This document shows, piece after piece, positions 45,140 through 58,337 of a stretch of DNA of 64,000 bases. This DNA is from Neoarius graeffei (taxonomy: Eukaryota > Chordata > Actinopteri > Siluriformes > Ariidae): positions 1,465,001 through 1,529,000 of the forward strand of contig NC_083586.1 in NCBI RefSeq assembly GCF_027579695.1, read 5' to 3'. How positions within the stretch are numbered: the first letter of the stretch is position 1; each line of letters starts with the position of its first letter. A model generated the notes under the pieces. The model searched no databases and was not told where the DNA came from. It was given only the letters and a program-made list of their open reading frames with translations. The position numbers and the translations under genes are program-made.

Positions 45140-46430
45140 CAAACTGAAAATATGATGCTTACCTGCTTGTATTCTTAAACCTGCTGGTGAAAAGCAAGCT
45201 GCTGTCCTGAAAAGGCACTTTTCACCACCTTCCACCCAACTGCTCTCATTGAACAATGAAGCAACAAATGCTTCCTGAGGCATGCCCCAAAAGTGTGAGA
45301 AGCATGTCAGGGACTCCATGTGAGGAGATTGGGTTGTTTTAGTGGCAAAACCCTTGAAGCTTACCACCTGGTATTCATGCAAATGGGAGTCAGAATACAC
45401 TCCCCCAGAATAAAAGTCCACTTCTGGGCAGTCGCCACTTGAAAATAAACAAACAACCAATGGAAACTCAGGCATGGTTCCAGAGAGCAACGAGCAGGCC
45501 AGGAAGGGCAGGTTGGGGGGCTTGCAGTTGTTAGTTGGACAAACCATTATGTACAGCAGGGGGATTAGTGGACGTCCTTTCTGCAACAGCTCAATAAGAT
45601 CCTTGGGAAGATGATCAAGAAGGGGCTGCAATATATTATAAAAGACATTATTGTTACCTTTTAAAGTAGCACTGACTTTGTCCATAGGAAAAACTTTCAA
45701 TGTTTCTCTGTACCATTGTGTAACTGAGGGGGCTTCTCCTGAATCCACTGGAACAGAATACATCCCCAAGTCGTTTTCCCATAGTTCCCTGGTTCTGTCA
45801 GCATTAACAGACTTAAAGATTAATGTTCCATAAAAAAGAGAAATGAATTTCTTATCGTTAGAGGCAGTTACATTAAAATTAAGAAGAAAGCTTTCAATAG
45901 GTCTGAAAGGTTGATCAGTTGGGAATGTAAGATATCATTTAACAAAATGCCTCACTTGGAGAAAACCAAAAAAGTGGTAATTTGGTATTTTGTACTTATT
46001 CTGAATTTGTTTGAATGAAATGAAATTACCATTTTCAAATAAATCAGAAACAAATATTAGTTCCTTGGAATACCAATCATTGAAAATATTCATTCTTCTG
46101 CCTGGAGAGAAAACCTTATTTTTAATTTGAGGTTGTAATGCTGATGAAAAATCTCTCCGGCCAGTGTGTTTCATGATATCATGCCAGATCCTAAGTGTGC
46201 TAACCATAATAGAGTTGTTCTTTTACCTCTGCAGGGAGTTCACTGATGTTGGACAAAATGAGGCTGAAAAGGGAAAAAGGAGTGCAACACCATGCAGGGG
46301 TAGGTTTCTTGATAACGTTGCAATTTAGGGCTAAAGAGCAGGTTTGAAGACACTCTTAAGCAACGGACATTGTCTCTGTACATGGTTTTCCTGAACTCAG
46401 TCATAAGAAGGTCTCTTAAAAGCAACTTTG
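45140..46430 (-). mobile_element. L1-like LINE ORF2 C-terminal fragment
   Basis: The segment 45935-46207 encodes TLRIWHDIMKHTGRRDFSS, WYSKELIFVSDLFENGNFIS and FFGFLQVRHFVK, the region after the reverse transcriptase in fish L1 elements. The L1-type ELWENDLGMYS block continues near 45780. The 45137-45769 frame then gives DKVSATLKGNNN and LQPLLDHLPKDL, which resembles the very end of L1 ORF2. The copy is 5'-truncated, internally deleted and out of frame in places. Confidence 0.6.
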
Positions 46431-46834
46431 CTCAGAGCACCTTTGCAATACATGTCCTGGATATAGGCATTCGTAGTTGCTAAAGGCATTTGTACTGTAG
46501 TTGCAAAATCCAGTCAATGAGGTCACATGGCATTCATTTTTAACCAAAAACCAATGAAATATAAAGTGTTAAAATATGTTAATATTGTATCATCATTAAG
46601 CATTACAGGTATAGTGTGGCAGTTAATAATTGAAACTATTTTAGATTTTTGGACAATAACATTTATTCCAAGCATGTTTTTAAAATTAAATTGATAAATG
46701 TTCATGCAAAAGAATGAAGAAATAATAAGCTAAATAATTAAATAAATAAATGTTTTCCCTGTGCCCACTCATTTCATCATTACCCAGTCATGCAGTCGTG
46801 ATTATTTCAACTGTTATGCCAAGTTGGCAATGTT

Positions 46835-49390
<2,556 letters not shown>

Positions 49391-49520
49391 TACAGTGTTA
49401 TAGTAATTACCAGTTATGCACACCACCTAGTGGCCAGTGTTAGTAATTACCAGTCATACACACCGCCTAGTGGCCAGTGTTATAGTAATTACCAGTCATA
49501 CATACTGCCTAGTGGCCAGT

Positions 49521-50097
49521 AGCCTGGGCCCGCCCATCCTAAGTGTGACGCAACACGAGGGCCTGTTGCGAGCTTAGTCTGGCAAGGCAAGCTATCTCCA
49601 GCTCTTCCAAGCTCCCGAAAAATCGGGAGCCAATCAACTTTGAGCATCTCCAATGGCCCTGGGTAGAGGCGTGTTCAAGGCAGTGACGTAGTAGAACTTT
49701 GACAGGAAGCCATAGATTGTTTACAGAATCTATGCCGGAAGCGCTTCATTCACTAGAAACATTACGAACATGGAGCAGCGGCAAGCCTTTGACACAGCGG
49801 TAGATGCTGTATTGAAAGCATTCAACGGGAAGTTCTCATTGAAAACGGAGCAAAGAGCAGCCCTGGAGGTATTTATCTTCTACCTGTTACTCAAGCAGTT
49901 TCCGTCGCGTCACATATGTCAGAGGAAAGAGTGATGTGATTGGTTTAAGCTTCGTCACAGCCTTTTCTGGCTTTGACCAGTAGCAAACTGAGGCATTTCA
50001 GGGAGGCGGGTCAACCACGCCTTTGGGAAACGGTTGGGCTTAATATCTTTGCCAGACCAAATGCTTGCAGAGCTTTGAAGTCGTGTTAGCCAGACTA
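49521..50097 (+). mobile_element. MITE with a helicase-like first exon, in the minisatellite
   Basis: The insertion duplicated AGTGGCCAGT (49511-49520 and 50098-50107; the true duplication may be 8-10 bp). Ends read (T)AGCCTGGGC and GCCAGACTA, a short inverted pair. It also contains CTTAGTCTGGCAAGG near the left end. One coding exon lies inside. Confidence 0.7.
49770..49868 (+). CDS. RecQ-helicase-like first exon in the MITE
   Basis: The 99-nt exon encodes MEQRQAFDTAVDAVLKAFN then FSLKTEQRAALE and ends at GAG|GTATTT in phase 0. The FxLKxEQ..ALE arrangement resembles the Q-motif region that precedes the Walker A block in RecQ-type helicases of multicopy fish genes. The next exon, which should carry Walker A, is absent. 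Assignment is by resemblance only. Confidence 0.5.
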
Positions 50098-50215
50098 AGT
50101 GGCCAGTGCTATAGTAATTACCAGTCATACACACTGCCTAGTGGACAGTGTTAGACTAATTGCCCATCATACACACCACTTAGTGGCTAGTGTTATAATA
50201 GTAATTGCCAGTCAT

Positions 50216-50880
50216 CAGGGGCGGTCTTAACATAGAGGCATAGGTAGGCGGCCGCTTGGGGCCCCTCACCAGCGGTCGTAGTAGGGGGGCCCCCAACCAA
50301 CCTCAAAAAAAAAAGAAAAAGCCCCTTATCATGATTCATGAACACTTCAAAAGTATGGTACATTTTACTAATATTCCTAAGAAATACGTTGAAGTAGTAG
50401 TTAAAATGTCCAGTTCATGGTTATCTGTCCCTACACATACACCCCATACTTTCACAATGAAATGGACTAGTCCATAATGCTGCGCAGTGCGAAAGGTAAA
50501 CACATAGTGACCGGAGTCTGAACAATGCGAAAATGAAAAGGAGTTACTCAAGCGGATCAAAAAAAAAAAAGAAAAAAGCCAAAAGACGCTGAGAAATATG
50601 TGACAATGCTGCCTAAGTTGGGAAACTTTTTTACAACTACTGTTAGCAATAGAGACCGCGACAACAACGTCAACGTTATTCAGAATGCTGAACATGATGC
50701 CGGTGCAGCAGCAGCTAGCTGCTGTGAAGTGGCACTAGCTGAGGAGGATAACATCAAGCAAGACACGTTGTTGCCACCTTCCATCACCGACAGTGTCAAC
50801 GTTGACACAAATTAGGTGGAAGAGTTATCCAGTGATGGCCATTTTGACACCGATGATGATGACCATATTGTTAGTTGGTG
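50216..50880 (+). mobile_element. hAT (Charlie/ZBED-like) 5' end
   Basis: It starts CAGGGGCGGTCTTAACATAG at the edge of the minisatellite. A frame near 50534-50812 encodes a lysine-rich start and LPKLGNFFTTTV, the N-terminal pattern of hAT transposases of the ZBED5 type, then an acidic region. The BED and catalytic parts are missing. The right end was not found before the microsatellite block. Confidence 0.65.
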
Positions 50881-50994
50881 ACAATTTATTATTATTATTA
50901 TTATTTTACATTTTCCTACATCTGGCTGTGCACCATGTACGTGTGAAGACCTGTGAGAAGACATCAACAAGTAGGACTCTGTGATGTGGAGAAC

Positions 50995-51223
50995 AATCTC
51001 TCTTTTCTCTCTCATAGACTCTCTCATTCATTCACTCACCCTCTCTGTCTTACACACACAGAACAGTCTCTCTCTCACACACTGTCTCATTCTCTCTCAC
51101 TCACTCACTGACACATACATTCACATGGATATGGAGTTGCTTAGAGCCAAATGCCACCTCATCTCTCCTCAGTTCACACTTCTTACCTCCCTTCACTCAC
51201 TCACACACTCACTCACCCACCCA

Positions 51224-51280
<57 letters not shown>

Positions 51281-51329
51281 AAACACTCACACACACACAC
51301 ACTCACACAAACACTCACTCACACACACT

Positions 51330-51395
<66 letters not shown>

Positions 51396-51459
51396 CTAAC
51401 TCACTCACTCACTCACACACACACACTCTCACACATACACACACACACACAAACACTCA

Positions 51460-51525
<66 letters not shown>

Positions 51526-51585
51526 CTCACTCACTTACAGACACACACACTCACACATACACACACACAAACACTAACTCACTCA

Positions 51586-51643
<58 letters not shown>

Positions 51644-51810
51644 CTAACTCACTCACTCACTCACTCACACACACACACTCACACATACACACACACAAAC
51701 ACTAACTCACTCACTCACACTCACTCACTCACTCACTCACTCACTCACACATACACACACACAAACACTAACTCACTCACACACACACACTCACTCACTC
51801 TCACACACTC
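50995..51810. repeat. large CA/CT/CACT compound microsatellite
   Basis: It alternates (CA)n, (CT)n and (ACTC)n tracts with recurring blocks such as ACAAACACTAACTCACTCAC, so it also has a higher-order repeat. Long plus-strand frames of Thr/His are a by-product. Confidence 0.95.
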
Positions 51811-52470
51811 TTAATTTGAGGGGCAGCAAGCCGGAGCACGCTCCAGAACCTCGGACGTTGGCTCCGGCAGCTATTTACACTGGATCCGGTGTAAATAGCT
51901 GCCGGATCATAATTACAGTAAACTAGTAAATACAGTAAAGGAAAAACTTGAGACTGAACGGTTTTAACAGTCATCCAAATGACTGAACGTAAACATTGCT
52001 ACAGTAACATACTAGCTACTATGTTGTTGACATTAGCTAGTGCTAACAGCTAGCTGCTAGTACACTGCTACAACACAGACACCGACCCTAATAATACAGT
52101 TCTTGGTCATTGCCTGGTAACAGCAAATTTATAACGGGCCATGTCTCAACAGACTAAAAAGTTATTTCAATGACATTTACAGATTTTGCCTACTGCTTGC
52201 ACACCATTTGCAAAACTCGGCTCATAGAGTCAAAACTCTACACACAAGCCAATTATACTCAACACTTGGAAATAAACCCTTCACATTTATGCCATAATGA
52301 CACTCTGCTATCAAAACCTAAACTATACAAAAAAAACCTAACAATCCTTTGTCGAAATGTAACTCTGATGACAAAACACACAAACTTGCACCAAATGATA
52401 AGACAGTTCAGCTCAACTGTAACACACTAGTCTACTTTACATAAAACAATCCACTCTTTCAGTTTCTGTG
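51811..52470. other. spacer with a short perfect palindrome
   Basis: At about 51872-51906 the arms TCCGGCAGCTATTTACAC and GTGTAAATAGCTGCCGGA surround TGGATCCG. The rest is unremarkable except for GCTAGC-rich text at 52010-52060. Confidence 0.6.
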
Positions 52471-52471
52471 T

Positions 52472-52477
52472 TTTATT
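52472..52477 (-). terminator. AATAAA signal of the IS630-like gene
   Basis: TTTATT on the plus strand, about 255 bp beyond the stop codon, is the only canonical signal near it. An AAC trinucleotide run (52641-52668) lies in the presumed 3' untranslated region. Confidence 0.45.
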
Positions 52478-52732
52478 CAGCTCCACAAAGCAGATAAGGC
52501 ACATAACAACCCCAAAACAGAAATATTCAATGATGTAGACTCGATAAGCCTTCAGTACATAAACTACTGTAAAACAAAGTAAAAATAAAAACCAAATGAA
52601 ACAATAGTAGGCCCACTACACAGAAGCACTTCAAAAAACAAAACAACAACAACAACAACAACAACAACTTTACAAAAGCACTTCAAAAAAACAATTATGG
52701 GGCCTGCATTTTACAGTACATAAATAAAACAA

Positions 52733-54475
52733 TTATGGCGCCTGTCTTCTGTTTGGGTCTGGCCACATGACCTCATCTACATTGCGGGCAATATCCTCCC
52801 TTGCCAAGCATCGGGGGAAGTAGGCTCTGGAGTGCCTTATCCATGCCTGTATTGCCTGGACGTCAATGTCTCCGCAGGCCTGGTTCATTGCCTGAAGAAG
52901 AGGCACACGGGCATGTGGCTGATGGTCATACACACGCCATCTCCAGGCAGAGAAAAACTCTTCTATTAGGTTTAGAAATGGCGAGTAAGGGGGCAAGTAC
53001 ATTACATCAAATAGGTTGTGGTTGTCGAACCAGTCACGGACCAGAGCAGCCCGGTGGAAGCTTACATTATCCCAGATAACAACAAACCTGGGCTGGTCTG
53101 GTCTGTCCTGCACAACAGTGAAATTAAGTGCATCTAAGAATGCAATGATGTTTTGGGCGTTGTATGCACCTATTTTATAGTGGTGGTGAAGTAACCCCCT
53201 AAGACTTATGGCAGCACACAATGTGATGTTTCCACCACGCTGCCCAGGGCCGTGCACAATTGCCCTTTGCCCAATGATATTGCGCCCTCGATGTCTGTTC
53301 TTTGACAGGTTGAACCCGGCCTCATCAATGAAAATAAATTCATGTATTTGGTCAGCTCCATCCATGTCCAGGACTCTCTATAAGAATAGATACATACATA
53401 CATAATTACGTAATACAGTCATACATAATACTAATTTTACGTAATTACAGTATGAATAGCATATACTCAAAGTGCACAACTACACTACAACATGTGTGGA
53501 ACCATCCCACCCCACCCAACAGTCCACCACTTTATGAATATACCTACTGCACAGCTCCAATTTCTGCTGTCAGTGGACTGACCCCAATTCTGTATTACTG
53601 TACATTATACTGTAACTGTAAAAGACAACAATACATACCTGAACATATGTACGGCGAAGTTCCTTAACCCGGTCCTCATTTCTTTCAAATGGGACTCGGT
53701 ACAGCTGCTTCATCGTGACACTGTGCTTCTCCAAGATCCGGCGAAGAGTTGATATGCTGACCTGATTGACATTTTGAAATGTCCCTTGGTCAGCCAGGAT
53801 TTCAGCTCTGAGCTGGTGGAGACGGATAGCATTGTTGGCTATTGACATCTCCTGTTGAAGGCTGAAGATGCGTCGACGCCCACCCCATTTGGTCTTCTGG
53901 CCATTCTATAGAAATATGCAGACAAGTTTCATGGATTGGATTACTCCTTTTCACTGTATATTCCTCGTACTGTGTAATTCTGCACTGCACTGTACTTACT
54001 GTAACCTTACTTACTGTAACTGTATTGTACTGTACCGTACAACTGTAACATGTTACAAGAATACCACCTTTGCTCAAAAAGGAGAATCATCCACAGTGCA
54101 GTACAGTAGCTTACGTATATGTGATGTGGCTGTGTGGTACAGTATTACAGTACAATTCTACACAATACATTACTGTAGATGCTATTTGAGAAGAGAATCA
54201 AACACATACCTGTTTTCCAGCCGGAATGTCCTTATGACGGAGGCCACCGTGAAGCGGCTGAGGTTTGGGTGGACTCTAAGTCCAGCTTCCCTCATTGTCA
54301 AACCATGGTTTACCACATGGTCCACCAATGTTGCCCTAATGTTATCCGATATTACATTGCGTTGACCTCTTACTACACGTCCTCCTCTAAGTTGTCCTCG
54401 TCCTCGTCCTCCTCCTCCTCTCACTCTAACTCTGCCTCGGGCTCTCCCTCCATCCATGCTTGCAAAGTTCTCCAA
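52733..54475 (-). CDS. IS630/Tc1-like DDE transposase gene with introns
   Basis: Three minus-strand exons are 54210-54475, 53639-53905 and 52733-53377. The first encodes an Arg/Gly-rich start, then a helix-turn-helix region (NHGLTMREAGLRVHPNLSRF). The second gives KTKWGGRRRIFSLQQEM and VSISTLRRILEKHSVTMKQL, a second DNA-binding part. The third is the DDE domain: FIFIDEAGFN, RFVVIWDNVSFHRA and FLNLIEEFFSAW supply Asp, Asp and Glu. I recall this as a multicopy fish protein annotated as IS630-like. The last two exons join in frame. Exon 1 leaves in phase 2 while exon 2 reads best in phase 0, so a small indel or another donor is implied. A polyA signal lies at 52472-52477. Confidence 0.7.
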
Positions 54476-54901
54476 AAGGCTTAAACTGGGGCTTTTTTGT
54501 TGCTGACTTATTGGTGTTCAATTTTGAAGGTATGGGTTTTCAGGTGTGAACCAATGTTTAACCAATCATCCAATGTGTTTTATGTTTTGGATATATGTGT
54601 TTTCCAAATGGTATGATGAGACATAATTTTTTAACGGAGTGTCTTATGAATGAAAAAGTGTGCAGTGAACATTTGCAAGTGTGTTGTATAAGGGACAAAG
54701 TGTGTTGCTGAATTGCTACAACAGTGTTAGGCAGAACTTTGTTTAAGGTATGGCACATTTTGTTTACAGTATAGCAACAAGAACTTCAAGTTATGCTACT
54801 TTGGTTTAAGCACTGGGCTTTAGTGTCTAAGCAACAGGCAAAAACTGTAATAACATTTTGTTTATCCTGAGGGCTGAAAGTAAATGAAAATGTGAACAAA
54901 C
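54476..54901. other. spacer between two minus-strand transposon genes
   Basis: AT-rich; no frame or RNA seen. It probably holds the end of the IS630-like element, but I could not match an inverted partner on the other side. Confidence 0.35.
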
Positions 54902-55300
54902 CTTAGCTGTAATAAGATGGCGACCACCGGCTCCAGGGACGACCCACTGATGTAGGCATGTTACCCAGCCTGACACAAAATATTTGTAGGCATCCAAACT
55001 CTTATATGCTTTCAGATCAATACCTGTGTATGGCGATGGGTTTTTAACGACATAAGTATACAGATCATGTGGGCCGAAGTCAGGTAAAGACGAGGGCTTC
55101 GTGTACTTCCGTACGTCAGTGAACAATCCTGGTGGAAGCAGGTAAACGTCATTCTCTAAGCCTGCTAACCTCAATTTTTGCAAATACCTCTCCCTCTGCT
55201 CGCCCTGTAAATGCTCTACGTCACTGGATAGTGAAGGTGTTTTCTGCATATCGCTCCTTTTTCTTTTATGTTTTTTGTTTGTCGCCTTCCTCACATTCAA
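54902..55300 (-). CDS. first exon of a YqaJ/SWIM-type multicopy fish gene
   Basis: The exon starts MNVRKATNKKHKRKR, a basic nuclear-signal-like end, and continues to YVVKNPSPYTGIDLKAYKSL and DAYKYFVSGWVTCLHQW before an AAG|GTTTGT donor. The motif AYKSL.AY.YFVSGWV is one I recall from large fish proteins that combine a SWIM zinc finger with a YqaJ-type nuclease domain. The SWIM and nuclease exons are not seen downstream, where the IS630-like gene lies. It may be a truncated copy. The function of this family in fish is not established to my knowledge. Confidence 0.55.
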
Positions 55301-55512
55301 ACCGATTCGAACCGAAGTCCACTACATGTCCAAAATGGCGGTCGCGTTCACGAAGGTCACGTGACTGAAAAGAGTCTATATGAGGCCCTTCTGACCAGCA
55401 GAAAGTGGTCTTCAGGTGATGAGAAATCATGAGCAGCACTTTCTGATGTCAATGTTCCCAATATCCCCTCTTTCATCCAAGATCATCCTTCCACCTTCAA
55501 AGCATTCCTTGC

Positions 55513-55585
55513 AGGCCCCAGTGAGAACTGAACTCACAACCCCTGGTTTACTAGACCAGTGCTCTCACCACTAAGCTATGGAGCC
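55513..55585 (-). tRNA. tRNA-Thr (anticodon AGT), possibly a pseudogene
   Basis: The 73-nt sequence folds into all four arms. The acceptor pairs GGCTCCA with TGGGGCC, the D stem GCTT with GAGC, the anticodon stem CTGGT with ACCAG around CTAGTAA, and the T stem GTGAG with CTCAC. The T loop reads TTCAGTT, with G at the nearly invariant A58, which weakens the B box. No intron is present. It may be a live gene copy or a recent pseudogene. Confidence 0.7.
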
Positions 55586-55819
55586 TTACCACTTTCACAG
55601 CTGCTGAAACTTGGGGCCACAGCAGAACCTTGAAGCCCCTGCACTGGGGTTATGACTGTGAAAGAGTTTTCAAAATTTCTACTTTCCTGATGTTGCATTT
55701 GGTGAACTTTTACTCATATATTACTTTTTTGAAGTTATTTTTATTGGGTCATTCAAAAACCTCCCGCACCCAACATCACCTCTCTTTTGATAAATACATG
55801 TATATTAAAGAAATAAATC

Positions 55820-56043
55820 ATGATTATAAAATAAATTCATTGAAAGATGTGTAAAGTACTTTTATATAACAATAAATTGCTTAACAATTGTTGTAATAAT
55901 AATTATAATTGTTAATTAAGTATTAATAATTGTTAATTAATACTTAATTAACAATTATAATTATTATTACAACAATTGTTAAGCAATTTATTGTTATATA
56001 AAAGTACTTTACACATCTTTCAATGAATTTATTTTATAATCAT
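55820..56043. repeat. 224-bp near-perfect palindrome
   Basis: Two arms of about 105-110 bp are essentially identical, centred at about 55931 on AATAATTGTTAATT. They run from ATGATTATAAAATAAATTC inward. It is very AT-rich and does not match the other palindromes in the window. Confidence 0.9.
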
Positions 56044-56436
56044 AATTACTATTTGCCTCACAAAAAAAGGATACACATTTTAAATAATGCAGTGTGTCAA
56101 TGTACTGTACATTCTGGCTACTTTCTCAAGTATTTTTCAAATTTTTACATAAAAAATAGATTTTGACTTAGTTTCTAAGAGCAATGTTTGTTTCTGGAGC
56201 ATATATCCAAAACTATTCATGATACGGATTTGAAACTTGGTACACATATTAACAAGGTGATGTAGATGTGCCTTTTCATACTAAGAAATTTGAGAAATTT
56301 AAATTTTTCATGTTTCCATGGAAACAATTTCAGACTGTCTCTCAGGTTAGTCTGAGGTTTTGTTTCCAGAGCAGAACTTGAAAACTATGAGTGGTAGGGT
56401 CTTGAAAGTTAGTATATGCCTATCTCTGAGTAGTTT

Positions 56437-56508
56437 GCCATGATTGTATTGTGGTTAGTACTCTGTGTTGTGGCCACAGAATCCCTGGTTTGAATCTGGG
56501 TCATGGCA
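56437..56508 (+). tRNA. tRNA-His (anticodon GTG), possibly a pseudogene
   Basis: The 72-nt sequence matches the vertebrate tRNA-His pattern. The acceptor pairs GCCATGA with TCATGGC, the D arm GTAT with GTAC, the anticodon stem CTGTG with CACAG around TTGTGGC, and the T arm CCTGG with CTGGG. Several differences from the usual sequence are compensated pairs. The T loop reads TTTGAAT instead of TTCGAAT. A run of A follows 13 bases later, so a retroposed copy is possible. Confidence 0.7.
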
Positions 56509-56544
56509 AGGGGAAAAAAAAAAGCTACCTGAGTAGGCATAATT

Positions 56545-56875
56545 TTGGGTGGCATGGTGGTTAGCATGGTTGCCTCACAGCAAGAAGGTTCTAGGTTTGC
56601 AGCCAGAGGGGGCCTTTCTGTATGGAGTTTGCATGCTCTCCCTGTGTCTGGGTGCTCTGGTTTCCCCCACAGTTCAAAGACATGCAATTAGGTTAATATG
56701 GGATGGCCTTGAGCAAGGCACCTAACTCCAAACTGCTCCCCGGGCGCTGTTAGCATGGCTGCCCACTGCTCTAGGTATGTGCGCGTGTGGGTTCACTGCT
56801 TCAGATGGGTTAAATGCAGAAAGGAAATTTCACAAGTGTGTGATGAATAAAGTTGTGCTTTCTTTCTTTTCTTTC
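56545..56875 (+). mobile_element. related SINE with a LINE-like 3' tail
   Basis: The head GTGGCATGGTGGTTAGCATG and the GTTTGCATGCTCTCCCTGTG body match the common SINE. The 3' half is different: GGCCTTGAGCAAGGCACC, then AATGCAGAAAGGAAATTTCAC and a TTTCTTTCTTTT tail. This tail type is shared by several fish SINEs that borrow a LINE end. It is the only SINE here on the plus strand. Confidence 0.7.
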
Positions 56876-56879
56876 TGTG

Positions 56880-58070
56880 TTGATTAAGTAATGTATATGT
56901 GCCTTTTGATACTAAGAAATGTGAGAAATTTTAATTTTTAGCTCACCTGGACCAAAGGTCTGGTGGGCTTATGCCATGGGCTGCTGAGGTCAGTATAAAG
57001 AGGTAGGGTTGGTTTCCTGCAGCAGAATTTGAAAAATGTGACAAATAATATCTTGAAACTTGGTATATAGTTGGTATATAGGGTGAGGGATATAGATGAC
57101 TCTGTCTTCTTTTGTTTTTAACTTGTAATTTTCTCAACCTCATGCTTTTTCCATGTACATCTCATGGAGTTCTTGTCCCGAGTTTCCTAGTGCTATGTAA
57201 CCAGGAACTTACAAATATTTACAGCATTATAAGAATCCTTTAGAGCTTTAATTGAAGTATTTTTGTTGGTGTCAAAGGCTCGATGATAGAGACTTAGGTG
57301 TAACATGTTTTGAAGAAACTTCTCCTTCCTCAGCAGCCAGAACTCACAAGCACCACTTCTCTCAGGTCCCAATATTTTTAGATCAGAACCTGAGACGTGA
57401 TCTTTCTCCCTTCAGGTCTGTCAAAGACCCCAGTGAGGATTGAAGGAGGAAATAAGAAACACAAATAAATAAAACACCCAGTTTCTTTCTCTCTCTCTAT
57501 GCAACCTTCACGCGATCCAGCAAACTTCACACACAAAATGCGTCACACCTCTTAAGGCCTAATGGCTTGGTGGCATCTTTCATAATATTACAAAGAACAG
57601 CAGCTGGTTTGTTCCTCACCTCAGTGAAATAACAGGCTTCATTTTTACAAATTCAATAAATCAATCACATTGTAATAATAATAACTTGTCATACTAAATT
57701 ATTTGTCATGATTTATACTTATTTACAGCAATTTCAGATCAGGCCAAATCTCCTAATGCAGCAAAACCACTGATAAAACAAATATAACATGAAATTTAAA
57801 CATTTAATAATGTATTAATTAGATTATATTTTTACAGATTAGAATGATTGATTTTTCATAATTCCATGAATTCTGCTGACAGTCTGAGTTGAAGACAGGT
57901 TCCCCATGTGAGGCTGAATGTAAAGCCAGGATGCTTCAGTAAGAATCAACAATCTGTCAGTAACAATGGTGACACTGTCATGTGGTGCTGTGGGCTGTAG
58001 CTTCATGAACCTTTATGATGTGAACATATCATAGTACAGAAAGAATACTTTCACTCAGCTGAGACCATTC
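56880..58070. other. upstream region of the TRAV segment, no other gene seen
   Basis: Only short frames occur. Sequence from about 57880 is probably the V-segment promoter region, but I cannot point to a certain motif. Confidence 0.35.
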
Positions 58071-58231
58071 ATCATGTTCACTGTCATATTCATGTGTCTG
58101 TGGCCATGGGCGCCACCAGGGGGGGAAAGGTTAGAACAATTCTAGGGGCCCAGCACTGCCATGGGGCCCTTTAAGGGGCTGATAATATGCTTTTAATTAT
58201 TTTAATAAGCCTTTTGAAATAATAACAATGC

Positions 58232-58306
58232 CATGGGCGTCGCCACCATTGAATGTGAAGGGGACATGTCCCCCTCACATTTCATAATTCTTCGTTTGGA
58301 CCCCCC

Positions 58307-58337
<31 letters not shown>

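Larger units (their letters stand above)
49393..50215 (+). repeat. ~42-bp minisatellite, split by a MITE
   Basis: Units read CAGTGTTATAGTAATTACC then AG(T/C)(T/C)ATACACAC(C/T)GCCTAGTGGC. Three lie before the insertion at 49521 and about two and a half after it, up to a hAT end at 50216. Confidence 0.85.

Noticed and set aside
49393-50215. Possible CRISPR-like array (regular short repeats)
   Set aside because: Units are contiguous variants without unique spacers, in a vertebrate genome; it is a minisatellite.
50981-51577. Long Thr/His/Leu-Ser open frame on the plus strand
   Set aside because: It is a translation of CA/CT microsatellites with no start context or conservation signal.
57252-57443. 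63-codon plus-strand frame
   Set aside because: No motif, no splice context and no similarity recognised.
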